From: Stenomitos frigidus_A
Lineage (GTDB): Bacteria; Cyanobacteriota; Cyanobacteriia; Leptolyngbyales; Leptolyngbyaceae
DNA: 64,000 bases
Reading direction: 5' to 3'
Assembly (NCBI RefSeq): GCF_963877135.1
Contig: NZ_CAWNSW010000092.1
Location: 1 to 64,000 of the forward strand
The notes under the pieces were generated by a model that was not told where the DNA came from, did not search any database, and was given only the letters and a program-made list of their open reading frames with translations. Position numbers and translations under genes: made by a program. This document shows, piece by piece, positions 36,291 to 45,651 of this stretch (the first letter of the stretch is position 1; every line of letters starts with the position of its first letter).

Positions 36291-37340
36291 ATGACTGCGA
36301 CAGTAAGCCCCAATAACCTAACATTCACACCACTGAGCCCTGATCTGCGTCTGAAAGACATTCTGAAAACATTGCCTAAAGAATGCTTTCAGAAAGATAT
36401 GAGAAAAGCCTGGACATCAGTTTTAACCAACATCCTGATGGTTGGCTTAGGCTATGTCAGTATTGCGATCGCACCCTGGTTTTTGTTACCGATCGCCTGG
36501 ATTTTTACCGGAACGGCACTCACAGGCTTTTTTGTGATTGCTCATGACTGTGGGCATCGATCGTTTGCCAAACAGCGTTGGGTGAATGATTGGGTGGGGC
36601 ATTTGTTCATGCTGCCGCTGCTTTACCCCTTTCATAGCTGGCGTCTTTTGCATAACAAACACCACGACTACACCAACAAAATGGATGTAGATAATGCTTG
36701 GCAACCGTTTCGACCTGAGCTCTACGCTTCATTACCCAAGACGATCCAGCTGGCTTACCAGGGCATGCGGGGTCGTTTGTGGTGGCTGGCTTCGATCGTT
36801 CATTGGGCGATCATGCACTTTGACCCGTCTAGAGTAGACGCTAAAGATCAAAACAAAATCAGGCTGTCTGTTGCAGTTGTCATCGGCTTCGCGGCGATCG
36901 CGTTTCCAGTGCTCTTTGTCACACTTGGCGTCAGTGGCTTCATTAAATTCTGGCTGATGCCCTGGCTGGTTTACCATTTCTGGATGAGCACGTTTACGTT
37001 GGTTCACCATACGGCTCCTGATATTGCGTTCCAAGAGCCAGAACAGTGGAACGCGGCTAAAGCGCAACTCACCGGAACCGTTCACTGCGACTATCCGATG
37101 TGGGTGGAACGCTTGTGCCATCACATTAATGTTCATATCCCACACCATCTGTCCACCTCTATCCCGTCGTACAACTTGCGGGCTGCGCATCAGAGCCTGC
37201 GGGAAAATTGGGGGCCTTACCTCTACGAATGCCGCTTTTCCTGGCCGCTCATGAAGGCGATCACCGATCAGTGCCACTTGTACCACCCGACAGAGTGCTA
37301 TCAGTCATTCCAGGCTTACAAGCGCCAGACATTAAGTTAG
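36291..37340 (+). CDS. desA: Acyl-lipid delta-12 (omega-6) desaturase
   Basis: DesA inserts the delta-12 double bond in membrane-lipid acyl chains using ferredoxin, adapting membranes to cold. The 349-residue protein has four membrane helices. The three di-iron histidine boxes are HDCGH (85-89), HNKHH (121-125) and HHINVHIPHH (277-286). It closely resembles DesA of Synechocystis (KTLPKECF, GTVHCDYP, SYNLR are shared motifs). The ATG at 36291 follows CTGGAGAG; the open frame runs 22 codons upstream and is excluded. Cold regulation is known for the family and only hinted at here by the leader hairpin. Confidence 0.95.
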   Translation: MTATVSPNNLTFTPLSPDLRLKDILKTLPKECFQKDMRKAWTSVLTNILMVGLGYVSIAIAPWFLLPIAWIFTGTALTGFFVIAHDCGHRSFAKQRWVNDWVGHLFMLPLLYPFHSWRLLHNKHHDYTNKMDVDNAWQPFRPELYASLPKTIQLAYQGMRGRLWWLASIVHWAIMHFDPSRVDAKDQNKIRLSVAVVIGFAAIAFPVLFVTLGVSGFIKFWLMPWLVYHFWMSTFTLVHHTAPDIAFQEPEQWNAAKAQLTGTVHCDYPMWVERLCHHINVHIPHHLSTSIPSYNLRAAHQSLRENWGPYLYECRFSWPLMKAITDQCHLYHPTECYQSFQAYKRQTLS

Positions 37341-37367
37341 TCGACAGGTATTCTGTCAAGCATTCGT

Positions 37368-37391
37368 TTCGGGGTTTTTCAACCCCGAAAT
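37368..37391 (+). terminator. Hairpin after desA
   Basis: The 10-bp perfect arms TTTCGGGGTT and AACCCCGAAA enclose a TTTC loop, 27 nt after the desA stop. It lacks a following T run, so it may be a weak terminator or a mRNA 3' stabiliser. Confidence 0.6.
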
Positions 37392-37484
37392 AGACTACCG
37401 CCATCATCTTTGCTTTTTTCTTTCAGCAAGATGAATCATTTATGTGAAGTGGCGTTATCCTGAGGCTAGTCTCAGCCAGAGGGA

Positions 37485-38189
37485 ATGTCAGGCATGCATG
37501 CACGATCGCTCGTCAGTTTCAGTTTCCTATTGCTGCTAGCGGCTTGCTCCAGTACTCCTAACAATGAACAAGCTGCTGTGTCATCGCCTTCTGAGGATGG
37601 TGCTCTGAAACCTGTTGTCACCGCCCAAAATTTTCCGAAGCCCGTAGTGAGTCCAACGGCACTGCTGCCAGTACCGACGATGCCCGGACTCATTACGCCG
37701 ACGAATGCTCGGATGCGCGTACCGACAATCGTGACAGGGCGAGCCGACCCCTTTGCGGCAGTCGCTACGGCACCGATTAAACTCTCTGCTACCACTCGTA
37801 AGCCAGCGGTCACCCTTCCCAGTCCTTTGCCCGCATCCAACCAAGGGCGGCTGCCAGCATTTAATGCGCCACCGATCGCGCAGGGTACCCTCAACACTCC
37901 GCTACCGCCTACACTGTTGCCATCTGCCCCTGTCTCTCGTACTGCAGCGGCCGATGCCATTGAAGTGAGTGGCGTGATCAAAGTTGGCGGCAAGTGGAGC
38001 GTAATTATTAAAGAGCCAGACGCTGAAAGCAGCCGCTATGTAAACGCTGGCAGCTATCTAGCCAACGGTCAGGTCTTAGTGAAACGCATTGTGGCGGGTG
38101 CAGGCTCTGACCCAATCGTGATTTTGCAGCAGAATGGAGTTGAGGTGACACGATCGATTGGTGGCAGTGCTCGTCTTGCCAGCAAATAG
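37485..38189 (+). CDS. Lipoprotein with PilP/GspC-like C terminus
   Basis: The 234-residue protein has a lipoprotein signal with LLLLAAC (lipidated cysteine at about 21). A long Pro/Thr/Ala-rich linker (about 25-150) leads to a C-terminal domain at about 158-234 (IEVSGVIKVGGKWSVII...VNAGSYLANGQVLVKRI). The fold pattern resembles the periplasmic domain of PilP or GspC. It has a parallel in the protein at 52940-54016. Either ATG at 37485 or the one three codons on could start it. The function is inferred, not shown. Confidence 0.7.
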   Translation: MSGMHARSLVSFSFLLLLAACSSTPNNEQAAVSSPSEDGALKPVVTAQNFPKPVVSPTALLPVPTMPGLITPTNARMRVPTIVTGRADPFAAVATAPIKLSATTRKPAVTLPSPLPASNQGRLPAFNAPPIAQGTLNTPLPPTLLPSAPVSRTAAADAIEVSGVIKVGGKWSVIIKEPDAESSRYVNAGSYLANGQVLVKRIVAGAGSDPIVILQQNGVEVTRSIGGSARLASK

Positions 38190-38296
38190 CGAGTCGTGAT
38201 CCAAACCAGCGGTAGGCGGAAGGCAAAGGTTTAGCGGCTAATTTTGATGTCGCTCACCGCTATTGTCCGCTTCTTTTCTTAGAGTGGAGCACTTCT

Positions 38297-38851
38297 ATGC
38301 CAGGATCTAGTCCTCATCACAATGACTCGGATTGGACTGAACCCGCAACGGTCTCTAAGCGAAAAGCGAAACAGGCGATCGAGTGGCGTGATCTCAACTA
38401 TCAGGAAACCTACATTTGTCCCGTTTGTCGGCATGGGCAAATTGCGGCGCTGACCTTAATGGACGCCTTTGCGTGTGCTTTTTGTCGCCATATTTTTACC
38501 AGCAATTTGCAGGAACAGTTGATCCACGTAGAAGACAGCTCCCAGCCGATGACCTGGCGCTGGAACGGGCACAACTGGAAGGCTGCTAATCAATTGGATG
38601 TGGATCTCACCATTGTCGTTTGGCTGGTTGGCTTGGCGCTTGTGCTGCTCCCACCAGCGCTCATCTGGCTGTCTTCTCATACCTTCCCGCCCATGCGAGG
38701 CAGCACCTGGGCGTGGTTTCCTACGGTGTGGATTAGTTTGACCTTTGGGGCTCATTTCACCTTTGTCGCTTGGCTGTTAGCAGAACATTACCAGGTGCCC
38801 GTTTACATTACGTCTAAGATCTGGTTGCGTGAGGCGTTGGGTAGACGTTGA
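38297..38851 (+). CDS. Zinc-ribbon protein with two transmembrane helices
   Basis: The 184-residue protein has CPVC (41-44) and CAFC (58-61), forming a C4 zinc ribbon typical of nucleic-acid or structural zinc sites. Two membrane helices lie at about 105-125 and 140-165. The N terminus is polar. I cannot name a family. Its cytosolic ribbon joined to a membrane hairpin suggests a membrane-tethered adaptor. It converges on the 808-aa gene with heptamer repeats between the stops. Confidence 0.75.
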   Translation: MPGSSPHHNDSDWTEPATVSKRKAKQAIEWRDLNYQETYICPVCRHGQIAALTLMDAFACAFCRHIFTSNLQEQLIHVEDSSQPMTWRWNGHNWKAANQLDVDLTIVVWLVGLALVLLPPALIWLSSHTFPPMRGSTWAWFPTVWISLTFGAHFTFVAWLLAEHYQVPVYITSKIWLREALGRR

Positions 38852-38898
38852 GGGGAAGGATGAAGTGAAAGGAATAGGGGCAGAGGGAGCGTGGGGAG

Positions 38899-38919
38899 AA
38901 ACTCAAAACTCAAAACTTT
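38899..38919. repeat. AACTCAA heptamers between convergent genes
   Basis: Two to three AAAACTC-type units lie just after the zinc-ribbon gene stop. They are preceded by a GGGGCAGAGGGAGC purine tract, the same dispersed repeat mixture seen elsewhere in the window. Confidence 0.55.
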
Positions 38920-38948
38920 CTAGTGCAACTAACAACCATCTAGCTTTT

Positions 38949-41375
38949 TTATTCAAAGCGTTTGCGTTTGGCTGACCAGCGTAGAAAGCGGTAGTTCTCA
39001 GAACTACTGGCAACGATCGCGCTACCTCCTTCATTGCCCAAATTGGCGATCGCTAAATACGTGAGCCCTGACTCAGTAGAGCATTCGCTATAAAGCAAAG
39101 TACCAGTCGCTGAAAAAAGCAGGGTGCGCGATCGGTTAGCAAGACGTTTGGCTGCTTTGGGGGTAGTTTGCCCATGTTGTGGCTCAAGATCAATCGTTAC
39201 GATCACGTCAGGTTGGTTGTTACCGGTCAAGGTTGCTAGCTGCACTGGGCTGCTGCCAATACCTGACGACTCTAGTTCATTCCACGTTAGCGCTCTTCCA
39301 AATGGCAGTTTGCCGATGTGCTTTAACTCTTGTATGAGCGTTGGTAAGGCGTAAGCTGCCCATTCAGGCTGTTGCTCTAGCCAATCAGACAGTTGAGTGG
39401 TTTCTGGCGTTTGCCAGTGCAAGGCAGACTCAGTGAATGCCAGTGGCCGTAGAGTGTTGTCTGTTTGGGCGATCGCTCTGGGTACAACCTCACCCGCAGC
39501 CAGTAGCTCTAGTTTGCCAGCATTGATGCGCACGGCTTTAATACTGGCAGATACCGTTTGCTGCTGTCCATCTGACTGCCAGAGCACGATCGAGAGGGAT
39601 GGATCGGCGGTCAACCCCAGTTGTTGCCAGAGGCGATCCGCAGAGGCATTAGTTGGCAGCCCCAACGAAGCACCCGAAAAGCGCCAGCTTTTGCCATCTT
39701 GAAAGCCAGCCAATTGGACTCGATACCATGCTTGCTGTTCGCCTAGCTTGAGCACTGGATGCTGCTTTGGCTTCAACCATGTGGCGGCGTTGATGGCAGT
39801 CAGAGCCTCAGCAGTCCCCACCAGTTGACCAGGAGGCAGAGTAGCTAAGGCGGTCTCGTCTACAGATGGTGCAGTGAGACGTGTGATGAGAGCAGTGACA
39901 CGAGCAATCTCTGTGCTGGTAGTGCGGGGCTGCTTTTTTAACCAGACGATCGCAGCCTTACGCCCTTGTTGTGCCGCCACTAACAAGGCTCCCCAAGTTC
40001 TAACATCCGTTTGCAGTGGGCTCACGCGCAGTGCGGCATCAACCCGATTTTGCAAGCGGCCAGCATCTGACTTCAGCAGCGTGGCAGTTTCTAGACTGTT
40101 TTCGGTATTGGCAGTAAAGACGGTTAAAGCTCGCCCCCACCGCCCATCACTCAGGTTTGCTAGCACCTGCTGGCTGGGGCTTGCCCAGGCTTTATCGGCT
40201 TGCCTCTGAGTCGCTTGCGCGTGCAGTTGAATGAGCACTTTTTGCGCCTGAGCCGCTGCTGGCCATTGCCCCTTGCGATCGCGCTGCTGCACTGATTGTA
40301 GCCACTGTAGGCCAGTTGACCATAACCCGCTACGAGCCAGCAACAACCCATTGCTGTAGGTGCCGTCGTCGATCGCAGTCTCCAGCAACAAGATTGGCTC
40401 TAACTGCAGCGGGCTGGCGAGAAACTTTCGTGGTTTCACCTGATAGATCTGGAATTGAGGCTCCATCCCGATAGTCTGGTCGACAATCAGTTCAGGCACA
40501 CTATCGCCCGTCACGTTCTGCCAGAGTGGATCTTGCCCAACCGGGCTACTCCACTCCAACATCGGGTGTAGATGCATCCGGCTGGAGTTGTAGTGCAGCA
40601 CCTGCCCGTAGGCGATCGTGTTGTCTCCCCGCAGCCAGCGTCCACTCAAATTCAACCAAACGCCCTGCGCGGGCACCTTGCCCTCAAACCGATTGAGCAT
40701 CATCAACGGCAACGATCGCGTCGATCCCTGATGGGTATCACCCGCATTGATCAGCGGTGCCAGCACGAACGATTCATCAGGCCCCACGATCGCCAGTTGA
40801 TCCAATAATTGGAGGCGTTGCTCACGCTGACGGGTGGGGATCGTCTGGTACACTCGCAGCTCGACAATTTGTTCGCAGTCGCTCTGGCAATTTGCTCGCT
40901 GTGCCAATACGGGCAGCAAGATATCTGATACCGTCGTCTTGTGATCCAGAGCGCTAATATTTTTCCCCAACGGAAGCGGTTCACCCAGACTGCGCCCTGC
41001 CTGAGTGAGTTCGTTGCGCACCTCATCCAGTGTCTGAGGTGGCTTCAGCCCTGTTACAGGAATCGGAATCCAATTGGGCAGCAGACGATTCATCCACAGC
41101 AGGGTTTGTGGATTCACCATGAGCTGAATACCTAGCCAGCCAGCGCCAGCCAGCCCACTGCCCGCCAGAAAAAGAACCACGATCGCCGACCAAGAAAATG
41201 TTCTTGGCCAATGCCCTTTCAAGCGATCTCGCCTTGTCAGTGGAGCAGTTGGCGAGACTGTAGAAAGCTGAGACGCTTTCTTAAGCTTTGCGCTTGTCTG
41301 TGAACGATTGGGCGTGCGATCGTGACGACCAGTTGCCATGCTAAAACGGGGTGAAACACCGTTGGCAGTTGACAT
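38949..41375 (-). CDS. Large membrane-anchored protein of unknown function
   Basis: No family is recognised with confidence in this 808-residue protein. A basic N terminus (1-58) precedes one transmembrane helix at about 61-86. The rest is a long extracytoplasmic region, about 720 residues with mixed alpha/beta character. The final part resembles FG-GAP or VCBS-like strands (LTGNNQPDVIVTIDLEP, then LAIANLGNEGGSAIVASS). It contains few cysteines (ANCQSDCEQ). The downstream module with a repeated Asp-containing loop could bind calcium, but that is inference. The 137-aa gene upstream is on the same strand. Confidence 0.7.
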   Translation of the reverse strand: MSTANGVSPRFSMATGRHDRTPNRSQTSAKLKKASQLSTVSPTAPLTRRDRLKGHWPRTFSWSAIVVLFLAGSGLAGAGWLGIQLMVNPQTLLWMNRLLPNWIPIPVTGLKPPQTLDEVRNELTQAGRSLGEPLPLGKNISALDHKTTVSDILLPVLAQRANCQSDCEQIVELRVYQTIPTRQREQRLQLLDQLAIVGPDESFVLAPLINAGDTHQGSTRSLPLMMLNRFEGKVPAQGVWLNLSGRWLRGDNTIAYGQVLHYNSSRMHLHPMLEWSSPVGQDPLWQNVTGDSVPELIVDQTIGMEPQFQIYQVKPRKFLASPLQLEPILLLETAIDDGTYSNGLLLARSGLWSTGLQWLQSVQQRDRKGQWPAAAQAQKVLIQLHAQATQRQADKAWASPSQQVLANLSDGRWGRALTVFTANTENSLETATLLKSDAGRLQNRVDAALRVSPLQTDVRTWGALLVAAQQGRKAAIVWLKKQPRTTSTEIARVTALITRLTAPSVDETALATLPPGQLVGTAEALTAINAATWLKPKQHPVLKLGEQQAWYRVQLAGFQDGKSWRFSGASLGLPTNASADRLWQQLGLTADPSLSIVLWQSDGQQQTVSASIKAVRINAGKLELLAAGEVVPRAIAQTDNTLRPLAFTESALHWQTPETTQLSDWLEQQPEWAAYALPTLIQELKHIGKLPFGRALTWNELESSGIGSSPVQLATLTGNNQPDVIVTIDLEPQHGQTTPKAAKRLANRSRTLLFSATGTLLYSECSTESGLTYLAIANLGNEGGSAIVASSSENYRFLRWSAKRKRFE

Positions 41376-41466
41376 GCATCACTGTAACCGCAATCGCCAC
41401 CAGCGTCACGCAATCTTTGGTTGAGCGTTTACGACCCGTTACAACGCACAGACGAACACCAGGGCT

Positions 41467-41880
41467 TTACTGCAATGATAAGTTTGCTTGCAAATACTCC
41501 CCCCACTTGGCCGCCAGCGGTACTTCTGTAAACGGAATACGGATCGGTGCAGCGCGATCGGCACAGGTCAACTCCAGAATCGCCTTGCCTTGATTGGGAG
41601 CCGCTTCTAGCGCCGCTGGTTGCTCATTCACCAAAAGACGAATCGACTGTACATCATTCAAGGAAACCGTTTCCAGACTCACTGGTCCCTTTCGGGTCGG
41701 TAAACCCCAAGTCAGTTCACGACCCTTCTGGCCCAACACTGCATAAATGTCATATTTTGCCCGTTCAAACTGTGCTGCCCATGTTTTATACGCCTCCAGC
41801 TTTTGGTACTCGTTCCAACCAGCCCACGTGAGCCAGACGAAGATTGCCAGTAGAGGAAGCCAGAAAAGACCGCGTGACAT
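41467..41880 (-). CDS. Small membrane-anchored protein
   Basis: The 137-residue protein has an N-terminal hydrophobic segment (about 5-22, LFWLPLLAIFVWLTWAGW) and then a soluble domain with alternating strands. The region ETVSLNDVQSIRLLVNEQ suggests a beta-rich PH-like or TPR-independent fold. No family is recognised. It is 91 nt upstream of the 808-aa gene on the same strand, so the two may be co-expressed. Confidence 0.65.
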   Translation of the reverse strand: MSRGLFWLPLLAIFVWLTWAGWNEYQKLEAYKTWAAQFERAKYDIYAVLGQKGRELTWGLPTRKGPVSLETVSLNDVQSIRLLVNEQPAALEAAPNQGKAILELTCADRAAPIRIPFTEVPLAAKWGEYLQANLSLQ

Positions 41881-41907
41881 AAGAGAAAGGTGAGGGGGAC
41901 GTCAGGG

Positions 41908-41942
41908 GAGTTTTGAGTTTTGAGTTTTGAGTTTTGAGTTAG
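41908..41942. repeat. Four tandem GAGTTTT units upstream of 137-aa gene
   Basis: Four perfect GAGTTTT units (41908-41935) are followed by a degenerate copy. The array lies 28 nt before the ATG of the 137-aa gene on the minus strand. Confidence 0.85.
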
Positions 41943-42109
41943 TTTTGCTCACTAACCATTAATTTACTGACTCCTAAGGAGATTTCCAAAAAGAAATTTA
42001 CCGTTGGGTGCGGACAGGTTTTGCACAGTCTTATGATCTAGCCGTTAAGCTTGTGGTCAAACCTGCTCCTACGGGTCTTTTGTTTACTAGACTCCTGACT
42101 CCTAACGAC

Positions 42110-43042
42110 TCACTGGGGCAGTAGCGGCAAAACCAAAAGCACAAAATAGTACACTAGCGGAGCCGTAAACACGTAGCTGTCGGCGCGATCGAGAATGCCG
42201 CCGTGACCAGGAATGAGTTGCCCAGAGTCTTTAACGCCGGCATCACGTTTCATCATCGATTCAGTCAGGTCGCCCAGCAGACTGGCAATGCCGATCAGCA
42301 AACCGAGAGCGGCACCTGTGATGGGCCATCCCGACCAGTTCAGGTACCAGGAGCCGACGATCGCGACCACAATACTACCCGTCACGCCAAACACAGCACC
42401 CTCGACGGTTTTTTTAGGGCTAATGTTTGAAAGCCGTGTCCGTCCAAAGATTTTGCCAAACGCATACGCACCAATATCCGCTGCCCAAATACAGCCAAAC
42501 GCCAGTAGGGTGCTGGTTAAGCCTTGCGGCATACTGTGTAAGTCTGTCCAAGCGTGGGGCAAGTAGCCATCTAGAGGCAGGTTGCTTACATCAGCCTGTC
42601 CTAGCGATCGCAGCCTGACCCAGTAACTGGGCAGGTAGCCCCCGTAAAATAAGCCGAGAATGGAGGTTGAGATGTCGGCGATCGTCGCAAGTTTAGGCTG
42701 AAACAGTAAATAAAAGCAGATAAACGTGCCTGCTACCGGAAAGACCGCATCTGCTAGCGTCGGCGAAACGGTAGAGATGAGCAGCAACGCTTGACTGACT
42801 ACTAACGTGGTTTTGGCTGCAGGTACAATGCCTTTCGCATGGACAAGCTCAAAGTATTCCAGTTGCCCCAGATAGATGATGATGCCAAAGCCAACCGTAA
42901 AGTACCAGCCACCCAACACAATCATGCCGAGTGCGAGGGCGATCGCAACAACTCCACTTAAAACACGGGGAAAAGGCATGTAACTGGTTTCTTGTGACCT
43001 GCTCTCTTTTGGTAACGATTCGGTTGAGCGATCCAACGTCAT
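42110..43042 (-). CDS. cdsA: Phosphatidate cytidylyltransferase
   Basis: CdsA makes CDP-diacylglycerol from phosphatidate and CTP, feeding phosphatidylglycerol synthesis needed in thylakoids. The 310-residue protein has about eight membrane helices. The CDP-DAG synthase signature runs from S262 (MMKRDAGVKD) to P278-GHGG, with D285 and D288 following. It stands alone on the minus strand. The N terminus (1-25) is a polar extension before helix 1. Confidence 0.95.
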   Translation of the reverse strand: MTLDRSTESLPKESRSQETSYMPFPRVLSGVVAIALALGMIVLGGWYFTVGFGIIIYLGQLEYFELVHAKGIVPAAKTTLVVSQALLLISTVSPTLADAVFPVAGTFICFYLLFQPKLATIADISTSILGLFYGGYLPSYWVRLRSLGQADVSNLPLDGYLPHAWTDLHSMPQGLTSTLLAFGCIWAADIGAYAFGKIFGRTRLSNISPKKTVEGAVFGVTGSIVVAIVGSWYLNWSGWPITGAALGLLIGIASLLGDLTESMMKRDAGVKDSGQLIPGHGGILDRADSYVFTAPLVYYFVLLVLPLLPQ

Positions 43043-43412
43043 TTACGGACCCCACTTCACAGTGACGAAATGAACTTCTGTCAGGGTTAACTGCTCAGGC
43101 TGGCGTTTTCTTAATTAATCTGCTGAGCAATACTGAAAGCCTCACTAGAAAGACTTAGGGTATTGTTGAACGCCACCTTATCGGGAAGCTAGCAGCAGCC
43201 ATTGAGGTTAGCTCAAGATTAAGAAGGTTAAGAATCCTTTGGAACACTTTAACTGAATCTCGGTAGCTCTCCCAGTAATTCTTTACGGTTGCTTGCCAAT
43301 TCCTGAAAAAGCTTGATTTTAGCGTTTACGTTCTCTTAACGTTCGTAGCACAACGTCCAAGATTTCTCGTCAAAGCAGTCTTCACAATGGGGTTAGCCAC
43401 TCGCTCACCCTT
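43043..43412. other. 370-nt intergenic region upstream of cdsA
   Basis: This region holds the cdsA promoter and leader on the minus strand and the downstream flank of cbiT. No gene or RNA is recognised. Confidence 0.5.
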
Positions 43413-44015
43413 CTAGTCTAATTTTTCTCCGCTAAGAACAAAGATTGGATCGATCGCGGCAAAGGTCTGGTTTATGCCTCGCTTTTCTAGTCGGTTGACT
43501 GCCGATTGCACGACTTCAATGTTACGAACTTGCAGTTCAGCAAAGCTCTCCGAAACCTGGTAAAGACCTTCCAACGTTGCCGCTGTAGCAACGATGCGTC
43601 CTCGAGGCTGCAGACGCTGCCAGACTTCATTCAAAATCGCTTTGATTGAACGCCCCCCTTCAACACAGACGCGATGCGGCGCTTGAGATAGTTCCGTTAA
43701 GCACTCAGGTGCACTGCCCTCAAGGACTTCGACATTACTCACACCAAAGCGATCGCAGTTTCGCCGAATCAGATTAGCAACATCTTCGTCACGTTCGATC
43801 GCCACGATCTGCCCCTTTGGACAGAGCAAACCTGCCTCTACTGAGATGGTGCCCGTACCAGCGCCAATATCCCACAAGATCGAATCGTCCTTAAGCCTCA
43901 AGGAAGACAGAATGAGCAACCGGACTTCACGCGGACTCATAGGAATGCCCGGCAAGCGCTCGAACATCTCGTCAGGGATACCAGGAGTAACATAAGACCA
44001 AAGGGGAGAAGGCAT
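43413..44015 (-). CDS. cbiT: Precorrin C15 methyltransferase / decarboxylase subunit
   Basis: CbiT methylates C15 and decarboxylates precorrin-7 in cobalamin synthesis, using SAM. The 200-residue protein has an SAM-binding Rossmann fold with motif I DIGAGTGTISVE (49-60). It has the IPMSPREVRLLILSSLRL block typical of CbiT. CbiE is not fused, unlike CobL. The ATG at 44015 is directly preceded by a GCTGAAG-type heptamer array with no Shine-Dalgarno sequence. No other cobalamin gene is in the window. Confidence 0.9.
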   Translation of the reverse strand: MPSPLWSYVTPGIPDEMFERLPGIPMSPREVRLLILSSLRLKDDSILWDIGAGTGTISVEAGLLCPKGQIVAIERDEDVANLIRRNCDRFGVSNVEVLEGSAPECLTELSQAPHRVCVEGGRSIKAILNEVWQRLQPRGRIVATAATLEGLYQVSESFAELQVRNIEVVQSAVNRLEKRGINQTFAAIDPIFVLSGEKLD

Positions 44016-44077
44016 GAAGGCTAAAAGCTGAAGGATGAAGGCTAAAAGCTGAAAGCTGAAGGCTGAAGGCTGAAGGG
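44014..44077. repeat. GCTGAAG-type heptamer array abutting cbiT start
   Basis: About nine degenerate 7-nt units (GCTGAAG, GCTAAAA, GATGAAG) lie immediately before the cbiT ATG, where the leader and ribosome-binding site should be. Confidence 0.8.
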
Positions 44078-44136
44078 TCTTGGTTGCGCTTCAAGCCTAA
44101 TCTATTCGTCAAACTACAGTTGGTTCTGAAACCATA

Positions 44137-45651
44137 TCAAATCTCTCTGCTGCTAGCTGACGCTTTCACCACTCGGAGCGTCTCAAGACTGGGATCGGCA
44201 CAACCGCTAATCAGCCCACCGATCGCAAGCACTGTTTGCAGGGAGGCGATCGCGTTCTCCGAAATCACCTCTCCTGGCATCAAGACTGGAATGCCCGGTG
44301 GATAGGGGCAAATTAGCTCGGCACTGATGCGGTTAATTGATTGCGCGATCGGTATGGTTTCAGTGGCAGCCAAGAAGGCAGCGCGAGGGGTAAGAGGTGA
44401 GGAGTGAGGAGTGAGGCATGAAGGATACTGCTTTTCTCTATGTCTCTGCATTGTGGATTCTCTTTGCGGTGTCGCTAGTGTCTGGAACGCCTGCACTAAT
44501 GCCTCCAGATCGGCTCTAGTATTGCCGATGCTCACAATGAATGTCAGATGCTGCAGCGATGGGAGTTCTGCTGTGACACCCAGTTGCTCATTGAGGATCT
44601 GATCCGCTGTGAATCCATCCAGGCCCAACCCAGTCACGGTGACGGTCAGACGGGTACGATCGAGCGTCATAAAGCCAGCCGTTTGTCCTGCTTGCTCAGG
44701 TTTCAGCGTTGAAAGTCTAGGAATTTGCTCAAGGCGCGATCGGGCTTCGTCTGCCAGTTGCAGCGTTTGTGACAGTAGTTGCTTTCCCTGGGTAGCCATT
44801 TGGTGCCGTGCCGCATCCAGAGACGCCAGCAGCAGATAGCTAGGACTCGTGGATTGCAACAGTTGGAGTGCTTTGCTAACGCGATCGCCTTGCACACGAT
44901 CGCCCCTAGTATGCAGCATTGCCGCCTGCGTCATCGCTGACAGCGTTTTATGAGTGGACTGTACCGCTAAATCGGCTCCGGCTGCCAGTGCGGCGATCGG
45001 CAACTCTGGGTGAAAAGCAAAATGGGCACCATGCGCTTCATCGACCAGCAAGGGAATGTTGTGCTGATGGGCGATGTAGGCGATCGCTGCCACATCGCCA
45101 CACACGCCGTAGTAGGTGGGGTAGACCATCATCACTGCTTTAGCGTCAGGATGCTGTGTCAACGCTTCAGCGACCGCAGCAGGTGTCAGGCTATGGGCAA
45201 GATCCAGTATCGGGTCATAATCTGGCTGGATGAAAATCGGTACCGCACCTGAAAGAATGAGCCCCGAAATGGCGGACTGATGAACATTACGAGGCAGAAT
45301 GATTTTGTCTCCCGGATCGCAGGTTGCCACTATGGCAGCGATGACGCCTACTGTAGAGCCATTGGTCAAGAACCAGGTACGATCGGCTCCAAAGGCTGCT
45401 GCTGCAAGCTCCTGAGCCGCTTGAATCACTCCGTCTGGTGCAAAAAGATTATCTAGCTCCGGCAGTTCCGGCAAATCGGCTCGAAAAACGGCTGTGCCTA
45501 GCAGTGCTGCCAAGCGATCGGGCGTTCCCTGCCCGCGCTTGTGTCCTGGGGCATAAAATGGTGCGTGCGCTTTGTGAGCGCAAGCCCATAGTGCATCCAA
45601 CAGTGGCGTCTTAGCTTGAAGCGCTAGAAAGGTATTGGCAGCAGGTGACAT
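44137..45651 (-). CDS. Orn/Lys/Arg decarboxylase family PLP enzyme
   Basis: The product has 504 residues from the ATG at 45651 (MSPAANTFLALQAKTPLLDAL); the frame extends 15 codons upstream and is excluded. The PLP-binding lysine is K235 in QSTHKTLSAM, the cofactor aspartate D204 in LLVDEAH, and the N-terminal APGHKRG is typical of this fold-type I family. It probably decarboxylates arginine, lysine or ornithine toward polyamines. A low-complexity insert at about residues 405-430 coincides with DNA heptamers (44383-44430). Polyamine transport genes occur later in the window but are not linked. Confidence 0.9.
   Translation of the reverse strand: MSPAANTFLALQAKTPLLDALWACAHKAHAPFYAPGHKRGQGTPDRLAALLGTAVFRADLPELPELDNLFAPDGVIQAAQELAAAAFGADRTWFLTNGSTVGVIAAIVATCDPGDKIILPRNVHQSAISGLILSGAVPIFIQPDYDPILDLAHSLTPAAVAEALTQHPDAKAVMMVYPTYYGVCGDVAAIAYIAHQHNIPLLVDEAHGAHFAFHPELPIAALAAGADLAVQSTHKTLSAMTQAAMLHTRGDRVQGDRVSKALQLLQSTSPSYLLLASLDAARHQMATQGKQLLSQTLQLADEARSRLEQIPRLSTLKPEQAGQTAGFMTLDRTRLTVTVTGLGLDGFTADQILNEQLGVTAELPSLQHLTFIVSIGNTRADLEALVQAFQTLATPQRESTMQRHREKQYPSCLTPHSSPLTPRAAFLAATETIPIAQSINRISAELICPYPPGIPVLMPGEVISENAIASLQTVLAIGGLISGCADPSLETLRVVKASASSREI
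44383..44430 (-). repeat. GAGTGAG heptamer insert in decarboxylase gene
   Basis: This is a purine-rich stretch with tandem GAGTGAG-like units in frame within the C-terminal part of the decarboxylase, encoding PSCLTPHSSPLTPRAA. It separates two conserved blocks, as if inserted late. Confidence 0.6.
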
